NCBI RefSeq assembly: GCF_041228105.1
Contig: NZ_CP166097.1
Span: 2,666,001-2,730,000, forward strand
DNA: 64,000 nt
DNA from: Pectobacterium aroidearum
GTDB lineage: Bacteria; Pseudomonadota; Gammaproteobacteria; Enterobacterales; Enterobacteriaceae
Reading direction: 5' to 3'
Shown: positions 27,317 through 37,795 of the stretch, piece by piece
How positions within the stretch are numbered: position 1 is the stretch's first letter
Layout of the letters: each line of letters opens with the position of its first letter
Made by a program: the position numbers and the translations under genes
The notes under the pieces: generated by a model
Databases searched by the model: none
Told to the model about the DNA's origin: nothing
What the model saw: only the letters and a program-made list of their open reading frames with translations

Positions 27317-28840
27317 TCAGGCAACCGCAGATTCGATATCGGGGGTTCGTAACATAGCCAGACTGAGCACCTTCTGCTCTGTGGCATCGGCATGCAGCAG
27401 CTCGCCGGAGATAGCCCCTTCGCGCATGACGATAATCCGGTCGGCCAGCCCAAGCACTTCTGGTAAATCGCTGGAAGCAAACAGCACCGCGATCCCCTGA
27501 TTCGCCAGTTCATAGATGACATGATAAATTTCGTGCTTCGCGCCGACGTCAATGCCGCGCGTGGGCTCATCGAGCAAAATGACCTTCATCTCTTCGGACA
27601 GCCAGCGGCCAAGAATGGCTTTCTGCTGGTTACCGCCGGAAAGATTCATAATCAGCTGTTCATCGGACGGCGTTTTGATATTCAGCGCCGCAATCCGTTT
27701 CGAGGCGTTATCCGCTTCCCACTGGTTATTAATAATAAAACCGGCTTTCAGGCTCTTACGCCGCGCACTGATATTGATGTTGTCACGCACCGAGTGGACA
27801 GGAATGATACCGTCCGCTTTACGATCTTCTGGGCAGAGCATCACGCCCTGGCGAATCGCGTCGATGGGGGAATTCACCACCAGCGGCTTGCCATCCAGCA
27901 GCACCTGACCGCCAGTGATTTTGGTCGCGCCAAACAGCCCTTTCATCAGCTCGCTGCGGCCAGCGCCAACCAGACCAAATAGCCCGACAATTTCCCCCTG
28001 CTTCACGTTCAGGGAAACGGTAGATTTCACGCCCGGCGCTTTCACGTCTTTCAGCGTCAAACGTTCTTCACCGTGCGGACGCGGCGCATAGCCATAGATA
28101 TCCCCCAGGTTACGCCCTACCATCGCCTGAACCAGCGATTCATGGTTTACCTGCAGCATATCGTCAAACGTGCGCACATAGCGGCCATCTTTAAACACGG
28201 TAATGGCATCGCTCAGCGCAAAAATTTCTTCCATCCGGTGCGAAACGTACAAAATGACCCGGCCTTCGCTGCGCAATTCCGTAATCACGCGGAACAGCTG
28301 CTCGATCTCACGGGCAGACAGCGAACTGGTCGGTTCATCAAAAGCAATAATTTTGGCGTTACGGGCCAGCGCCTTGGCGATTTCCACCATCTGCCATTGC
28401 CCGATAGACAGGTATTTCAGCGGGGTATCAGGATCGATATCCAATCCCAGATGCTGTAACTGGAGCTTGGCTTCATAGCGCAGCAGCGAATAATTCACCA
28501 TGCCGTATTTATGTGGCAGTTGCCCCAGATAGATGTTCTCGGCGACCGTCATTTCCGGCACCAGGTGCAGTTCCTGATAAATGATGGCAACACCCGCATT
28601 CAGGGCATCCATCGTGTTAGTAAACTGCACGGGTTTGCCCTGAATATGGATTTCACCCGCTGACGGAGAATAGTTGCCGCTCAGGATCTTTAACAGTGTC
28701 GATTTGCCCGCCCCGTTTTCCCCCATCAATGCATGGATCTGGCCGGCATGGCAGGCAAAACTGATATCCGAAAGTGCCTTAACACCGGGAAATTCTTTGC
28801 CAATCCCATGAAACGACAAATAGGGTGACTGTGCTGTCAT
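27317..28840 (-). CDS. araG: L-arabinose ABC transporter ATPase AraG
   Basis: 507 residues with two ABC domains in tandem, as usual for CUT2 sugar importers. Domain 1: Walker [10 protein letters not shown], signature YLSIGQWQ, Walker [11 protein letters not shown]. Domain 2: a degenerate Walker A (GLVGAGRSE), signature NLSGGNQQK, Walker [13 protein letters not shown]. It powers AraH. About 110 bases separate it from araF, holding a large hairpin. Confidence 0.95.
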   Translation of the reverse strand: MTAQSPYLSFHGIGKEFPGVKALSDISFACHAGQIHALMGENGAGKSTLLKILSGNYSPSAGEIHIQGKPVQFTNTMDALNAGVAIIYQELHLVPEMTVAENIYLGQLPHKYGMVNYSLLRYEAKLQLQHLGLDIDPDTPLKYLSIGQWQMVEIAKALARNAKIIAFDEPTSSLSAREIEQLFRVITELRSEGRVILYVSHRMEEIFALSDAITVFKDGRYVRTFDDMLQVNHESLVQAMVGRNLGDIYGYAPRPHGEERLTLKDVKAPGVKSTVSLNVKQGEIVGLFGLVGAGRSELMKGLFGATKITGGQVLLDGKPLVVNSPIDAIRQGVMLCPEDRKADGIIPVHSVRDNINISARRKSLKAGFIINNQWEADNASKRIAALNIKTPSDEQLIMNLSGGNQQKAILGRWLSEEMKVILLDEPTRGIDVGAKHEIYHVIYELANQGIAVLFASSDLPEVLGLADRIIVMREGAISGELLHADATEQKVLSLAMLRTPDIESAVA

Positions 28841-28870
28841 GTCTGTTTCCTCATAACGATGCAGGTAGAG

Positions 28871-28929
28871 CGCGGATAACTTCGATCAGGATAACGTCGA
28901 CCAGCGTATGCCGATCGGCGTTATCCGCG
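28871..28929. repeat. Large intergenic hairpin between araF and araG
   Basis: CGCGGATAAC (28871-28880) and GTTATCCGCG (28920-28929) are perfect 10-bp inverted arms around a 39-base loop that itself holds a GATAAC copy. Hairpins here in binding-protein transporter operons commonly protect the upstream araF message, raising AraF over AraGH. Confidence 0.75.
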
Positions 28930-28950
28930 TCTTTACGAAATCAGGCGTGA

Positions 28951-29934
28951 TTACATCAGGCCTTTTTTCTCCAGTTCGACCTTAAAGTTGTCACGAGTGA
29001 TCAGCACTACATCGGTCACTTCGGTAAATTTCTCGGGCTCTACGCCTTTGGTGACCCAGTCATTCAGCATCTGGATACTCTTGTAGCCGTGAATATCTGG
29101 GCTTGGCAGCAGTGAACCAAAGAAGCCTGTCGCCTGACCTTTGGACAGCTCGCTGACCGCATCCACGCCGTTGATACCGATACCAATCACGTTTTCCGCT
29201 TTAAAGCCCTGACCTTCCGTCGCACGCACGCCGCCCAGCACGGTATTGTCGTTCATACCGATAATCAGCCAGTTTTTCACACCGGGGTGCTGCACCAGCA
29301 TGGAGTTAGCGGCATCAAACGCACCGGGGATATCGTTAGATTTGGTCGGCACCTGATAGATCTGTTTTTCCGGGAAGCCCGCGGCCTTCAGCGCATCCAT
29401 AGAACCCGAGGTACGGCGGCGCGCGGTGTCCAGTTCGTTCGCGGTAATCGCCATCACGGCCGTTTCGTCCACTTTCCAGCCGCGTTTGTTCATTTCTTTA
29501 TACAGTTCCTGCCCCTGACGCTCACCGATCTTGGTAGCGGCCATCATCACCAGCGGCACGGTATCCATCGGCTGGCCTTTGGCATTCACAAACTGATCGT
29601 CAACCGCGATCACTTTCAGATCGTAGCTGCGCGCTTTCGCCATAATGGCAGGCCCTAATTTCGGATCGGGCGTACAGATAACGAAACCTTTTGCTCCACT
29701 GGCCGCTAGGCTGTCAATCGCGTTCAGGGTCTTTTCCCCATCGGGAACCGCAATTTTTATCACGTCAAAACCGAGATCTTTTCCTGCTTTATCCGCGAAT
29801 TTCCATTCGGTCTGGAACCAGGGTTCTTCCGGTTGTTTAACCAGAAATCCCAGCTTTAAGTTCTCTGCCATAGCTGATTGTGACATAACCGCAGCCAACC
29901 CGATTGCTGCCAGCGCCTTAGTGAATTTATGCAT
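28951..29934 (-). CDS. araF: L-arabinose-binding periplasmic protein AraF
   Basis: 327 residues. The signal peptide MHKFTKALAAIGLAAVM with a SAMA-E cleavage site matches E. coli AraF almost exactly. The mature protein is a cluster B sugar-binding protein: LGFLVKQPEEPWFQTEW, VDDQFVNA, AITANELDTARRR and GINGVDAVSELSKG. I chose the ATG at 29934, which has CCGGAG upstream on the minus strand and starts the signal peptide, over an in-frame ATG 39 bases earlier. The first gene of araFGH-(araC). Divergent from araB. Confidence 0.95.
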   Translation of the reverse strand: MHKFTKALAAIGLAAVMSQSAMAENLKLGFLVKQPEEPWFQTEWKFADKAGKDLGFDVIKIAVPDGEKTLNAIDSLAASGAKGFVICTPDPKLGPAIMAKARSYDLKVIAVDDQFVNAKGQPMDTVPLVMMAATKIGERQGQELYKEMNKRGWKVDETAVMAITANELDTARRRTSGSMDALKAAGFPEKQIYQVPTKSNDIPGAFDAANSMLVQHPGVKNWLIIGMNDNTVLGGVRATEGQGFKAENVIGIGINGVDAVSELSKGQATGFFGSLLPSPDIHGYKSIQMLNDWVTKGVEPEKFTEVTDVVLITRDNFKVELEKKGLM

Positions 29935-30101
29935 GATGTTCTCCGGTGTAATTATCTTTTCGTTCGCCAGCAACGCCGAAACGCGTTCACGTTGTGGGTA
30001 AGGTATTTCCGGTCTGGATAAAGGAAAAACACAGACTTAGCGCAATCCTTTACTCAGTAGCATTCAGACGCTTTATGTTTTAGTCGTTATTTTCGGTCCG
30101 A

Positions 30102-30120
30102 ATATAGAGCTTTATCACAT
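30102..30120. promoter_or_regulatory. Probable CRP site in the araF-araB interval
   Basis: On the minus strand the sequence ATGTGATAAAGCTCTATAT has a perfect TGTGA half and a weaker second half. It sits just upstream of the AraC half-sites, the same relative position as the CRP site of E. coli araBAD. Confidence 0.5.
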
Positions 30121-30130
30121 CCCGGAACAA

Positions 30131-30168
30131 TGGCAGGTTTGTACATACATTTAGCGATTTTAACCAAT
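30131..30168 (+). promoter_or_regulatory. Candidate AraC-binding half-sites I1-I2 for araBA
   Basis: TGGCAGGTTTGTACATA (30131-30147) and TAGCGATTTTAACCAAT (30152-30168) each match the AraC half-site TAGC-N7-TCCATA at 12 of 17 positions counted against E. coli I1, and their starts are exactly 21 bp apart, the AraI spacing. They point toward araB. The araB start is 139 bases past them; the exact -10 is not clear. Other AraC sites for araF may exist at 29950-30090 but I could not place them. Confidence 0.55.
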
Positions 30169-30306
30169 CATTAACCTTTGACGGGCTTCACAAAATGGCT
30201 GCTGGCGACAGAAAAATACATACTTCCAGCTAACCGCTCCTAACCGCCTCTTCGTCTCCCTGCCTATCGTAAACACCAACGATCTGGGATTAATGAGGAG
30301 CAAAGC

Positions 30307-32007
30307 ATGAGTGCGGGCGCTATTACGATTGGCCTCGACTTCGGCAGTGATTCGGTACGCGCCTTAGCCGTTGACTGCCAAAGCGGGCAAGAGCTGGAAA
30401 CAGAAGTGGTCTACTACCCCCGCTGGCGCGAGGGTAAATATTGTCAGCCTGCCAACAACCAGTTCCGACACCATCCACTGGACTATATCGAATCGCTGGA
30501 ACAGGCGATTAAGGTGGTAGTTTCCCGCCTGACGAACGAACAGCGACAACACATCATCGGCATCGGCGTGGATTCGACCGGATCCACCCCCGCACCGATT
30601 GATGAACACGGTCAGATCCTCGCGCTGCGCCCCGAATTTGCTGACAACCCCAATGCGATGTTTGTGCTGTGGAAAGACCACACGGCAATAGAAGAAGCGG
30701 AAGCGATTAATACGCTGTGCCGGAGCGGCCAATTTCCGGATTACACCCGTTATATCGGTGGCGTTTATTCGTCCGAATGGTTCTGGGCCAAAATCCTGCA
30801 TGTCTCGCGTGAAGATGCCGCCGTGCGTCAGGCTGCGGTCTCCTGGATAGAACTGTGCGACTGGGTGCCCGCCCTGCTTTCCGGTACGCAGGCGCCTGCC
30901 GATATCCGCCGTGGTCGATGCAGTGCCGGACATAAATCACTCTGGCACCCTAGCTGGGGTGGACTGCCGCCAAAAGACTTCCTACACGCACTCGATCCCT
31001 GCCTGACCGAGACATTACAGTACCCGCTGTTTACCGATACCTGGACCGCCGAACAGCCGGTGGGCACGATTACCGCCGAATGGGCGCAGCGGCTCGGCAT
31101 TCCCGAGACGGTTATTCTGGCAGGCGGTGCATTTGACTGCCACGTCGGTACCGTTGGTGCAGGCGCACAGCCGTATACGCTGGTTAAAGTGATTGGTACG
31201 TCTACCTGCGACATTCTGATTGCCGACGACGCACGCATAGCCGATCGCACCATCGCCGGTATCTGCGGGCAGGTCGACGGCAGCGTCATCCCCGGCTATA
31301 TCGGTCTCGAAGCAGGACAGTCCGCCTTCGGCGATATGTACGCCTGGTTTGGGCGACTGCTGGGCTGGTCATTGCAGGAAGCGGCAAAAGACTATGCCGA
31401 ACAAGGTCATCCCGAACTCAAAACGTCCTTACAGGCGATGGAAGCCAAGCTGCTGGAACGGCTTACCCGCTGTTGGGCGGAAAATCCCACGCTGGATCAC
31501 CTGCCTGTCGTGCTGGACTGGTTTAACGGCCGTAGAACGCCGTTCGCCAATCAGCGCCTAAAAGGCGTGATTACCGATCTCAATCTGGGTACCGACGCCC
31601 CCACGCTGTTCGGCGGCTTTATTGCGGCGACCGCCTTTGGCGCGCGCGCGATTATGGAATGCTTTGAAGATCAGGGTGTCCCCGTCGAGAACGTGCTGGC
31701 ACTGGGCGGCATCGCGCGAAAATCTCCCGTCATCATGCAAGTCTGTACCGACGTGATGAATCGTCCTTTGCAGATCGTCGCTTCCGATCAGTGTTGTGCG
31801 CTCGGCGCGGCAATCTTTGCCGCCGTCGCCGCCGGCGTTCACGGAGATATTCCAACAGCACAGCAGCATATGGCCAGCGGCATCGAACGCACCTTAATGC
31901 CGGACAGCCAGCGCGTTGCCCGTTATCAGCAGCTTTATGCGCGCTATCAGCAGTGGTGTCGCCTCGCGGAACCGGCCTATAGCCCAACGTCTACGGCAAA
32001 AAACTAA
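30307..32007 (+). CDS. araB: L-ribulokinase AraB
   Basis: 566 residues, identical in length to the E. coli enzyme. FGGY kinase family: N-terminal phosphate-binding [15 protein letters not shown], central [11 protein letters not shown] and [20 protein letters not shown], and the C-terminal [16 protein letters not shown]. It phosphorylates L-ribulose with ATP. GAGGAG lies ten bases before the ATG. First gene of araBA; araA follows after 36 bases. Confidence 0.95.
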   Translation: MSAGAITIGLDFGSDSVRALAVDCQSGQELETEVVYYPRWREGKYCQPANNQFRHHPLDYIESLEQAIKVVVSRLTNEQRQHIIGIGVDSTGSTPAPIDEHGQILALRPEFADNPNAMFVLWKDHTAIEEAEAINTLCRSGQFPDYTRYIGGVYSSEWFWAKILHVSREDAAVRQAAVSWIELCDWVPALLSGTQAPADIRRGRCSAGHKSLWHPSWGGLPPKDFLHALDPCLTETLQYPLFTDTWTAEQPVGTITAEWAQRLGIPETVILAGGAFDCHVGTVGAGAQPYTLVKVIGTSTCDILIADDARIADRTIAGICGQVDGSVIPGYIGLEAGQSAFGDMYAWFGRLLGWSLQEAAKDYAEQGHPELKTSLQAMEAKLLERLTRCWAENPTLDHLPVVLDWFNGRRTPFANQRLKGVITDLNLGTDAPTLFGGFIAATAFGARAIMECFEDQGVPVENVLALGGIARKSPVIMQVCTDVMNRPLQIVASDQCCALGAAIFAAVAAGVHGDIPTAQQHMASGIERTLMPDSQRVARYQQLYARYQQWCRLAEPAYSPTSTAKN

Positions 32008-32043
32008 TTTTATCCCTCTGGGGATCACGTTACAGGAGTCATC

Positions 32044-33549
32044 ATGGATCATTTTAAGCAGCTTGAAGTCTGGTTCGTCATCGGTAGCCAGCACCTCTAC
32101 GGGCCGGAAACGTTGCGTCAGGTAAAAGAGAACGCGGAAAAGGTCGTCGCCGGGTTGAATCAACAGGCGAACCTGCCGGTTAAGCTGGTGCTGAAACCGC
32201 TGGTGAAAACACCGGACGAAATTCTGGCGCTGTGTCGCGATGCCAACTACCAGGATAACTGTATCGGCCTGCTGACCTGGCTGCATACGTTCTCTCCAGC
32301 CAAAATGTGGATTGGCGGCCTGAGTATCCTCAGTAAACCGCTGCTGCAATTCCACACCCAGTTCAATGCCGAAGTGCCGTGGGACACCATGGACATGGAT
32401 TTCATGAACCTGAACCAGACCGCGCACGGCGGACGCGAATTTGGCTTTATCGGCGCCCGGATGCGGCAGGCGCATCAGGTCGTCGTCGGCCACTGGCAGG
32501 ATAAAAACGCCCATGCCCGTATCGGAAAATGGATGCGGGTAGCTGCCGCCATTCAGGAAAGTAAACAGCTGAAGGTCGCGCGCTTTGGCGACAACATGCG
32601 TGAAGTCGCCGTCACCGAAGGCGATAAAGTCGGCGCGCAGATCCAGTTCGGTTATTCCGTCAGCGCCTGGGGACTGGGTGATTTAACTACCGTGGTTGAT
32701 GCCGTATCCAAAGGCGATATCAATGCGCTGGTCGACGAATACGAAGCCAGCTACCAGTTAACGGATGCGGTGAAACTCAACGGCGCTAACCGCCAGAACC
32801 TGCTGGATGCAGCACAGATCGAACTCGGGATGAAACGCTTTCTGGAACAAGGCGGCTACCATGCGTTCACTACCGATTTTGAAAACCTGTATGGCCTGAA
32901 ACAACTGCCGGGGCTGGCGGTGCAGCGTCTAATGCAACAGGGCTATGGTTTCGGTGGCGAAGGCGACTGGAAAACCGCCGCGCTACTGCGCATCATGAAA
33001 GTGATGGCCAGCGGTTTGTCGGGCGGAACGTCCTTCATGGAGGATTACACCTATAACTTCCAGAATGGTAACGATCTGGTCGTTGGCTCCCATATGCTGG
33101 AAGTCTGCCCCACCATTGCGAAAGAACAGAAACCGATTCTGGATGCGCAATACCTTGGCATTGGTGGAAAAGCCGACCCTGCTCGGTTGATTTTCTCCAC
33201 GCCAGCCGGGCCGTCACTGAATGCCAGTGTGATCGACATGGGCGACCGTTTCAGAATGCTGGTTAATCTGGTCGATACGATCGAACAGCCGCACCCATTG
33301 CCGAAATTGCCGGTTGCCCGCGCCATCTGGAAAGCGCAACCGTCGCTGGACGTGGCGGCCGAAGCCTGGATTCTGGCTGGCGGTGCGCATCACACCGTCT
33401 TTAGTCAGGCGTTAGATCTCGAACACATGCGGCTCTACGCCGAGATGCAGAACATTGAACTGTTGGTGATCGACAACGAAACCCGACTCCACGAATTCAA
33501 AGATGCGCTGCGCTGGAACGAGGTGTACTACAAGCTGTGTAGTCGCTAG
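32044..33549 (+). CDS. araA: L-arabinose isomerase AraA
   Basis: 501 residues. Converts L-arabinose to L-ribulose. Conserved pieces: [14 protein letters not shown] start, [32 protein letters not shown] (catalytic Glu region), [11 protein letters not shown] (second catalytic Glu) and GAHHTVFSQ near the C-terminus; the metal-binding His are in these blocks. A good terminator follows, so the unit ends here: araD, which completes araBAD in E. coli, is not in this locus. Confidence 0.96.
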   Translation: MDHFKQLEVWFVIGSQHLYGPETLRQVKENAEKVVAGLNQQANLPVKLVLKPLVKTPDEILALCRDANYQDNCIGLLTWLHTFSPAKMWIGGLSILSKPLLQFHTQFNAEVPWDTMDMDFMNLNQTAHGGREFGFIGARMRQAHQVVVGHWQDKNAHARIGKWMRVAAAIQESKQLKVARFGDNMREVAVTEGDKVGAQIQFGYSVSAWGLGDLTTVVDAVSKGDINALVDEYEASYQLTDAVKLNGANRQNLLDAAQIELGMKRFLEQGGYHAFTTDFENLYGLKQLPGLAVQRLMQQGYGFGGEGDWKTAALLRIMKVMASGLSGGTSFMEDYTYNFQNGNDLVVGSHMLEVCPTIAKEQKPILDAQYLGIGGKADPARLIFSTPAGPSLNASVIDMGDRFRMLVNLVDTIEQPHPLPKLPVARAIWKAQPSLDVAAEAWILAGGAHHTVFSQALDLEHMRLYAEMQNIELLVIDNETRLHEFKDALRWNEVYYKLCSR

Positions 33550-33572
33550 AAGCATCGTTAGAAGCAAACATC

Positions 33573-33604
33573 AGGGGCAGATTCCCACACAATCTGCCCC
33601 TTTA
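33573..33604 (+). terminator. Rho-independent terminator of araBA
   Basis: AGGGGCAGATT / CCCACAC / AATCTGCCCCT, then TTTATA. Confidence 0.88.
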
Positions 33605-33801
33605 TAGGCATTCACCCTTCCCACTCGCTATTTAGCATCTCGACTTAGCATTCAGCATCTTTTCGTGTCAATTCATTATTTTTCATTTTCATTTGTTTGT
33701 TGTTGAAAAATAAGCGTACTTTATTACATCGCCCTCTAGACAGGCTTTCTCGCTTGCATATACTTAGTCATCTCAATCACATAACTATTAGACCAATCAC
33801 C

Positions 33802-34017
33802 ATGACCGTTCATGACTATTTGCTTAAATTCAGAAAAGTCAGCTCAACAGAAAGTCTGGAAAAACTCTTTGATCACCTCAATTACTCTCTGACAGACAGT
33901 CAGGAAATCATCAACATGTATCGTGCCGCGGATCATCGGCGGGCTGAACTGGTGTCTGGCGGGCGCTTATTCGATATCGGCTGCGTGCCGAAATCCGTCT
34001 GGTACCACGTCCTGTAA
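33802..34017 (+). CDS. cnu: Hha-family nucleoid-associated regulator Cnu (YdgT)
   Basis: 71 residues. [23 protein letters not shown] and [22 protein letters not shown] are nearly the same as E. coli Cnu. Hha/Cnu proteins bind H-NS and StpA and modulate silencing of horizontally acquired genes; Cnu also binds at oriC. An in-frame start exists 105 bases upstream, but the family starts at MTV, so I use 33802. E. coli has blr before and ydgK after this gene; neither is seen here. Confidence 0.93.
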   Translation: MTVHDYLLKFRKVSSTESLEKLFDHLNYSLTDSQEIINMYRAADHRRAELVSGGRLFDIGCVPKSVWYHVL

Positions 34018-34067
34018 TGATAAATAGTCATCAGCGATAAAAAGAATAATTATGCAATAATTTCCTC

Positions 34068-34120
34068 CCGGGCTATTGCTCAGAACGCACCTTGCGTGAC
34101 CGTCTGACAGCCCGGCGTTT
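34068..34120 (+). terminator. Possible terminator of cnu
   Basis: CCGGGCT (34068-34074) and AGCCCGG (34109-34115) arms with a long 34-base loop, then CGTTTCTCTT. Long loop lowers confidence. Confidence 0.45.
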
Positions 34121-34243
34121 CTCTTATTCAGAACAACTAACCTTTAGTCCCTTGCAGGGGACGTCGATAACCCTACTTTGGGTATGTTGTCGAAAACCCG
34201 ACAATGCCTGATAATAGTCCGGTTTTGTTTTGTAGGCACCGTA

Positions 34244-34825
34244 ATGACCGAATACGCATTGCTCTTTGTTAGCATCCTTCTGGTAAATAATTTCGTCTTA
34301 GTGAAGTTTCTTGGGCTGTGCCCCTTTATGGGCGTGTCCAAAAAGCTGGAGACGGCGATTGGCATGGGAATGGCGACCACGTTCGTCATGACCGTCGGCT
34401 CCATGTTTTCTTGGCTGGTTAACGAGTTTATTCTTGTTCCGCTCGATATTCTCTATCTACGCACCATGGCGTTTATTCTGGTGCTCGCCGTTGTGGTGCA
34501 ATTCTCCGAGATGTTCGTACGCAAAGTCAGCCCGGAGTTGTATCGTCTGCTGGGGATTTTCCTGCCGCTGATTACCACCAACTGTGCGGTGCTTGGTGTC
34601 GTCCTGCTTAACATCAATCTATCGCACGGTTTCCTGAAATCGACGATTTATGGCTTCGGCGGTGCTGCGGGCTTCTCGCTGGTCATGGTGCTTTTTGCCG
34701 CCATTCGCGAACGCCTCGCCGTGTCGGATATTCCCGCGCCGTTCAGGGGTTCTTCTATCGCGCTGATCACCGCAGGCCTCATGTCATTGGCGTTTATGGG
34801 CTTTACCGGACTGGTGAAATTCTGA
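34244..34825 (+). CDS. rsxA: Ion-translocating electron transport complex subunit RsxA
   Basis: 193 residues, six hydrophobic segments. RnfA/NqrE family integral membrane subunit: [37 protein letters not shown] and [12 protein letters not shown], with the Cys residues in GLCP and TNCA that ligate the intramembrane [2Fe-2S] cluster shared with RsxE. In enteric bacteria the Rsx complex passes electrons that keep SoxR reduced. The start is the ATG at 34244; upstream in-frame starts lie in non-conserved sequence. Its stop overlaps the rsxB start (TGATG). Confidence 0.95.
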   Translation: MTEYALLFVSILLVNNFVLVKFLGLCPFMGVSKKLETAIGMGMATTFVMTVGSMFSWLVNEFILVPLDILYLRTMAFILVLAVVVQFSEMFVRKVSPELYRLLGIFLPLITTNCAVLGVVLLNINLSHGFLKSTIYGFGGAAGFSLVMVLFAAIRERLAVSDIPAPFRGSSIALITAGLMSLAFMGFTGLVKF

Positions 34826-35403
34826 TGAGCACTATCTGGATTGCCATTGCGGCATTAAGCGCCCTCGCGCTGGCATTCGGTCTGGTGCTCGGTTACGCCT
34901 CCCGTCGGTTTGAAGTCGAAAATGATCCGATCGTAGAAGAAGTGGAAGCGATGCTGCCACAAAGCCAGTGCGGCCAGTGCGGTTACCCTGGCTGCCGGCC
35001 TTACGCCGAAGCCGTCGCGCTGAATGGGGAAAATATTAATAAGTGCGGCCCCGGCGGCGAAGCGATGATGTTGAAGCTGGCTGAAAAACTTAACGTCGAT
35101 CCTCAGCCGCTGGAAGGCGATGCCGACGTGCAAGCGCCTGCGCGTCAGGTTGCCTGGATCGACGAAAGCAACTGCATCGGTTGCACCAAGTGCATTCAGG
35201 CCTGCCCGGTTGATGCCATCATCGGCAGTACCAAAGCGGTACACACCGTCGTGAGCGATTTATGTACTGGCTGCGATCTCTGCGTCGCCCCTTGCCCTAC
35301 GGACTGTATCGAATTACGTCCTATCGCTCCGACTCCCGCTAACTGGAAATGGGATCTCGATACGATTCCAGTACGCGTTATTCAAGTAGAACGACATGCT
35401 TAA
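34825..35403 (+). CDS. rsxB: Electron transport complex iron-sulfur subunit RsxB
   Basis: 192 residues. An N-terminal membrane anchor (about 1-25) is followed by a [4Fe-4S]-type [13 protein letters not shown] motif (residues about 51-63) and two ferredoxin-type clusters ([12 protein letters not shown] and [12 protein letters not shown]). RnfB-like electron transfer subunit. Overlaps rsxA by one base and rsxC by eight, so translation is tightly coupled. Confidence 0.95.
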   Translation: MSTIWIAIAALSALALAFGLVLGYASRRFEVENDPIVEEVEAMLPQSQCGQCGYPGCRPYAEAVALNGENINKCGPGGEAMMLKLAEKLNVDPQPLEGDADVQAPARQVAWIDESNCIGCTKCIQACPVDAIIGSTKAVHTVVSDLCTGCDLCVAPCPTDCIELRPIAPTPANWKWDLDTIPVRVIQVERHA

Positions 35404-37795
35404 GCTGTTTTCCGCCTTTAAAAAAGACAGGATTTGGGATTTCGACGGCGGCATCCATCCGCCGGAAATGAAGACGCAGTCCAGCCGGACGCCACTGCGC
35501 CAGATTCCTCTGCCAGAACAGTTCATTATTCCACTCAAGCAGCATCTTGGGCCGGAAGGAGAGATCTGCGTCAGCGTCGGCGATAAAGTGCTGCGCGGCC
35601 AACCGCTCACCCGAGGCAGAGGCCGCACCTTGCCCGTTCACGCACCAACGTCGGGAACGGTGAACGCAATCCGTCAGCACACGACGGCACATCCTTCTGG
35701 CTTGTCCGAACTCAGCATCATTATCGTGCCGGATGGTGAAGATCGCTGGTGCGATCGCCAGACTTTGGCGGATTATCAAACACAGAGCACCGACACACTG
35801 CTTGCCCACCTGCATCAGGCGGGGATTGCAGGACTGGGCGGCGCAGGGTTCCCTACCGCCGCCAAGTTACAGGGTGGGATTCGTGGGATTGAAACCCTGA
35901 TCATCAACGGCGCAGAATGTGAACCCTATATCACCGCCGACGATCGACTCATGCAGGAGTGCGCCGACGAGATAATTCAGGGCGTCGAGATTCTGTCATT
36001 CCTGTTGCAGCCGAAACGTATTCTGATCGGGATCGAAGATAACAAACCGGAAGCCATCAGCGCCCTGCGGCTGGCGTTGGGTAAACGCAGCGATATGCAG
36101 TTGCGCGTCATCCCCACCAAGTATCCATCAGGCGGCGCCAAGCAGCTCACCAAGATTCTGACGGGCAAAGAAGTCCCGTTCGGGAAACACTCCGCCGCGA
36201 TTGGCGTGCTAATGCAGAACGTCGGTACGGCCTTCGCCATCAAACGTGCGGTGATCGACGGCGAGCCGCTCACCGAACGCGTGGTGACGCTCACTGGTGA
36301 AGCCTTACGCCAACCCGGTAACGTGTGGGCGCGGCTGGGGACGCCAGTGCGTCACCTACTTAAACAGGGCGGCTTCCATGTCAATAAGCAGCCGATGGTA
36401 GTGATGGGCGGTCCGCTGATGGGCTTTACCCTGCCGTCACTGGATGTGCCGATCGTCAAAATCAGCAACTGCCTGCTTGCACCGTCACATACGGAAATGG
36501 AGCCCGTTGCCGAAGAGCAGTCCTGTATTCGCTGTAGCCAATGTGCCGATGCCTGTCCGGCAGGCCTTTTGCCACAGCAGCTTTACTGGTTCAGCCGCGG
36601 GCAGGAACACGAAAAAGCGCGCAATCACCATCTGTTTGACTGCATCGAATGCGGTGCCTGCGCTTACGTCTGCCCCAGCAACATCCCACTTGTTCAGTAT
36701 TACCGTCAGGAAAAAGCCGAAATTCGGGCAATCGACGAAGACGCACAGCGTGCCGCGCAGGCTAAAGTGCGCTTTGATGCTAAACAGGCGCGTCTGGAAC
36801 GGGAAAAAGCCGCGCGCGAACTGCGCCATAAACAGGCAGCGGCTGGCGTATCCACTAGCGATAAAGATGCCGTCCAGGCAGCACTGGAACGCGTGCGTCG
36901 CAAGCAAAGCGCCACAACAGAGATTGGGGCACCAATCGCGGTTATGCCTGATGCGCAGCCGGATAACAGTGCAGCCATCGCCGCACGCGCGGCACGGAAG
37001 GCATTAGTTCGTGAAGAGCGAGCGCGTGAAAACCAGGCGCAACAGGAAACACCAACGGTCGACGTGCCTTCCACCGAGCTTGATGATCCTCGCAAAGCAG
37101 CAGTCGCCGCCGCTCTTGCACGCGTTAAAGCGCGTAAGGCTGCACAGCAGACGGCGACAAACGCAGAAGCTCCCGTGTCATCGGTTACCTCTGACGTAGT
37201 TGCAGAACCTGTCGCGGCCGCTGAAACACAAGAGCCGGACGATCCGCGCAAAGCTGCTGTTGCTGCCGCCATCGCTCGCGTTAAAGCGCGTAAGGCTGCA
37301 CAGCAGATGGCGACAAACGCAGAAGCTCCCGTGTCATCGGTTACCTCTGACGTAGTTGCAGAACCTGTCGCGGCCGCTGAAACACAAGAGCCGGACGATC
37401 CGCGCAAAGCTGCTGTTGCTGCCGCCATCGCTCGCGTTAAAGCGCGTAAGGCTGCACAGCAGATGGCGACAAACGCAGAAGCTCCCGTTTCATCGGTTGC
37501 CTCTGACGTAGTTGCAGAACCTGTTGCGGTCGTTGAGACACAAGAGCCGGAAGATCCCCGCAAGGCTGCTGTTGCCGCTGCCATCGCTCGCGTTAAAGCC
37601 CGTAAGGCTGCCCAGCAGACGGCGACAAACGTCGAGGGATCCGTTTCATCGGTTGCCCCTGACATAGTTGCAGAACCTGTTGCGGTCGTTGAAACACAAG
37701 AGCCGGAAGATCCCCGCAAGGCTGCTGTTGCTGCCGCTATCGCTCGCGTTAAAGCCCGTAAAGCCGCGCAGGCATCGTCACATCAAGAGGAATAA
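35396..37795 (+). CDS. rsxC: Electron transport complex subunit RsxC with long repeat tail
   Basis: 799 residues. The catalytic part (about 1-450) has the RnfC/NqrF-like NADH- and FMN-binding region ([13 protein letters not shown] glycine-rich loop at about 140, NGAECEPYI) and two ferredoxin motifs ([12 protein letters not shown] and [12 protein letters not shown], about residues 376-425). From about residue 435 the chain is a charged Ala/Lys/Arg/Glu helix that passes into a tail of five 52-residue repeats ([18 protein letters not shown] plus a Pro/Val/Glu-rich linker). The tail is longer than the core needs and varies in number between relatives, so it is likely a flexible peripheral extension. 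A complete antisense frame here is a by-product of the repeats. Confidence 0.93.
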   Translation: MLKLFSAFKKDRIWDFDGGIHPPEMKTQSSRTPLRQIPLPEQFIIPLKQHLGPEGEICVSVGDKVLRGQPLTRGRGRTLPVHAPTSGTVNAIRQHTTAHPSGLSELSIIIVPDGEDRWCDRQTLADYQTQSTDTLLAHLHQAGIAGLGGAGFPTAAKLQGGIRGIETLIINGAECEPYITADDRLMQECADEIIQGVEILSFLLQPKRILIGIEDNKPEAISALRLALGKRSDMQLRVIPTKYPSGGAKQLTKILTGKEVPFGKHSAAIGVLMQNVGTAFAIKRAVIDGEPLTERVVTLTGEALRQPGNVWARLGTPVRHLLKQGGFHVNKQPMVVMGGPLMGFTLPSLDVPIVKISNCLLAPSHTEMEPVAEEQSCIRCSQCADACPAGLLPQQLYWFSRGQEHEKARNHHLFDCIECGACAYVCPSNIPLVQYYRQEKAEIRAIDEDAQRAAQAKVRFDAKQARLEREKAARELRHKQAAAGVSTSDKDAVQAALERVRRKQSATTEIGAPIAVMPDAQPDNSAAIAARAARKALVREERARENQAQQETPTVDVPSTELDDPRKAAVAAALARVKARKAAQQTATNAEAPVSSVTSDVVAEPVAAAETQEPDDPRKAAVAAAIARVKARKAAQQMATNAEAPVSSVTSDVVAEPVAAAETQEPDDPRKAAVAAAIARVKARKAAQQMATNAEAPVSSVASDVVAEPVAVVETQEPEDPRKAAVAAAIARVKARKAAQQTATNVEGSVSSVAPDIVAEPVAVVETQEPEDPRKAAVAAAIARVKARKAAQASSHQEE
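37082..37795 (+). repeat. 156-bp tandem repeat array in rsxC (4 full units plus a partial one)
   Basis: Units start at 37082, 37238, 37394, 37550 and 37706, exactly 156 bp apart (52 codons). Units 2 and 3 are almost identical; 1, 4 and 5 have drifted. The last unit stops after the [10 protein letters not shown] part. The period is a multiple of three, so copy-number change keeps the frame. Confidence 0.92.

Noticed and set aside
36706..37719. Long (337-codon) antisense frame in rsxC
   Set aside because: It mirrors the Ala/Lys-rich repeat codons of rsxC; composition is low-complexity Ser/Ala/Thr and no start signal supports it.
37082..37795. CRISPR-like array
   Set aside because: The repeats are contiguous, 156 bp, coding and in frame with rsxC; there are no unique spacers.
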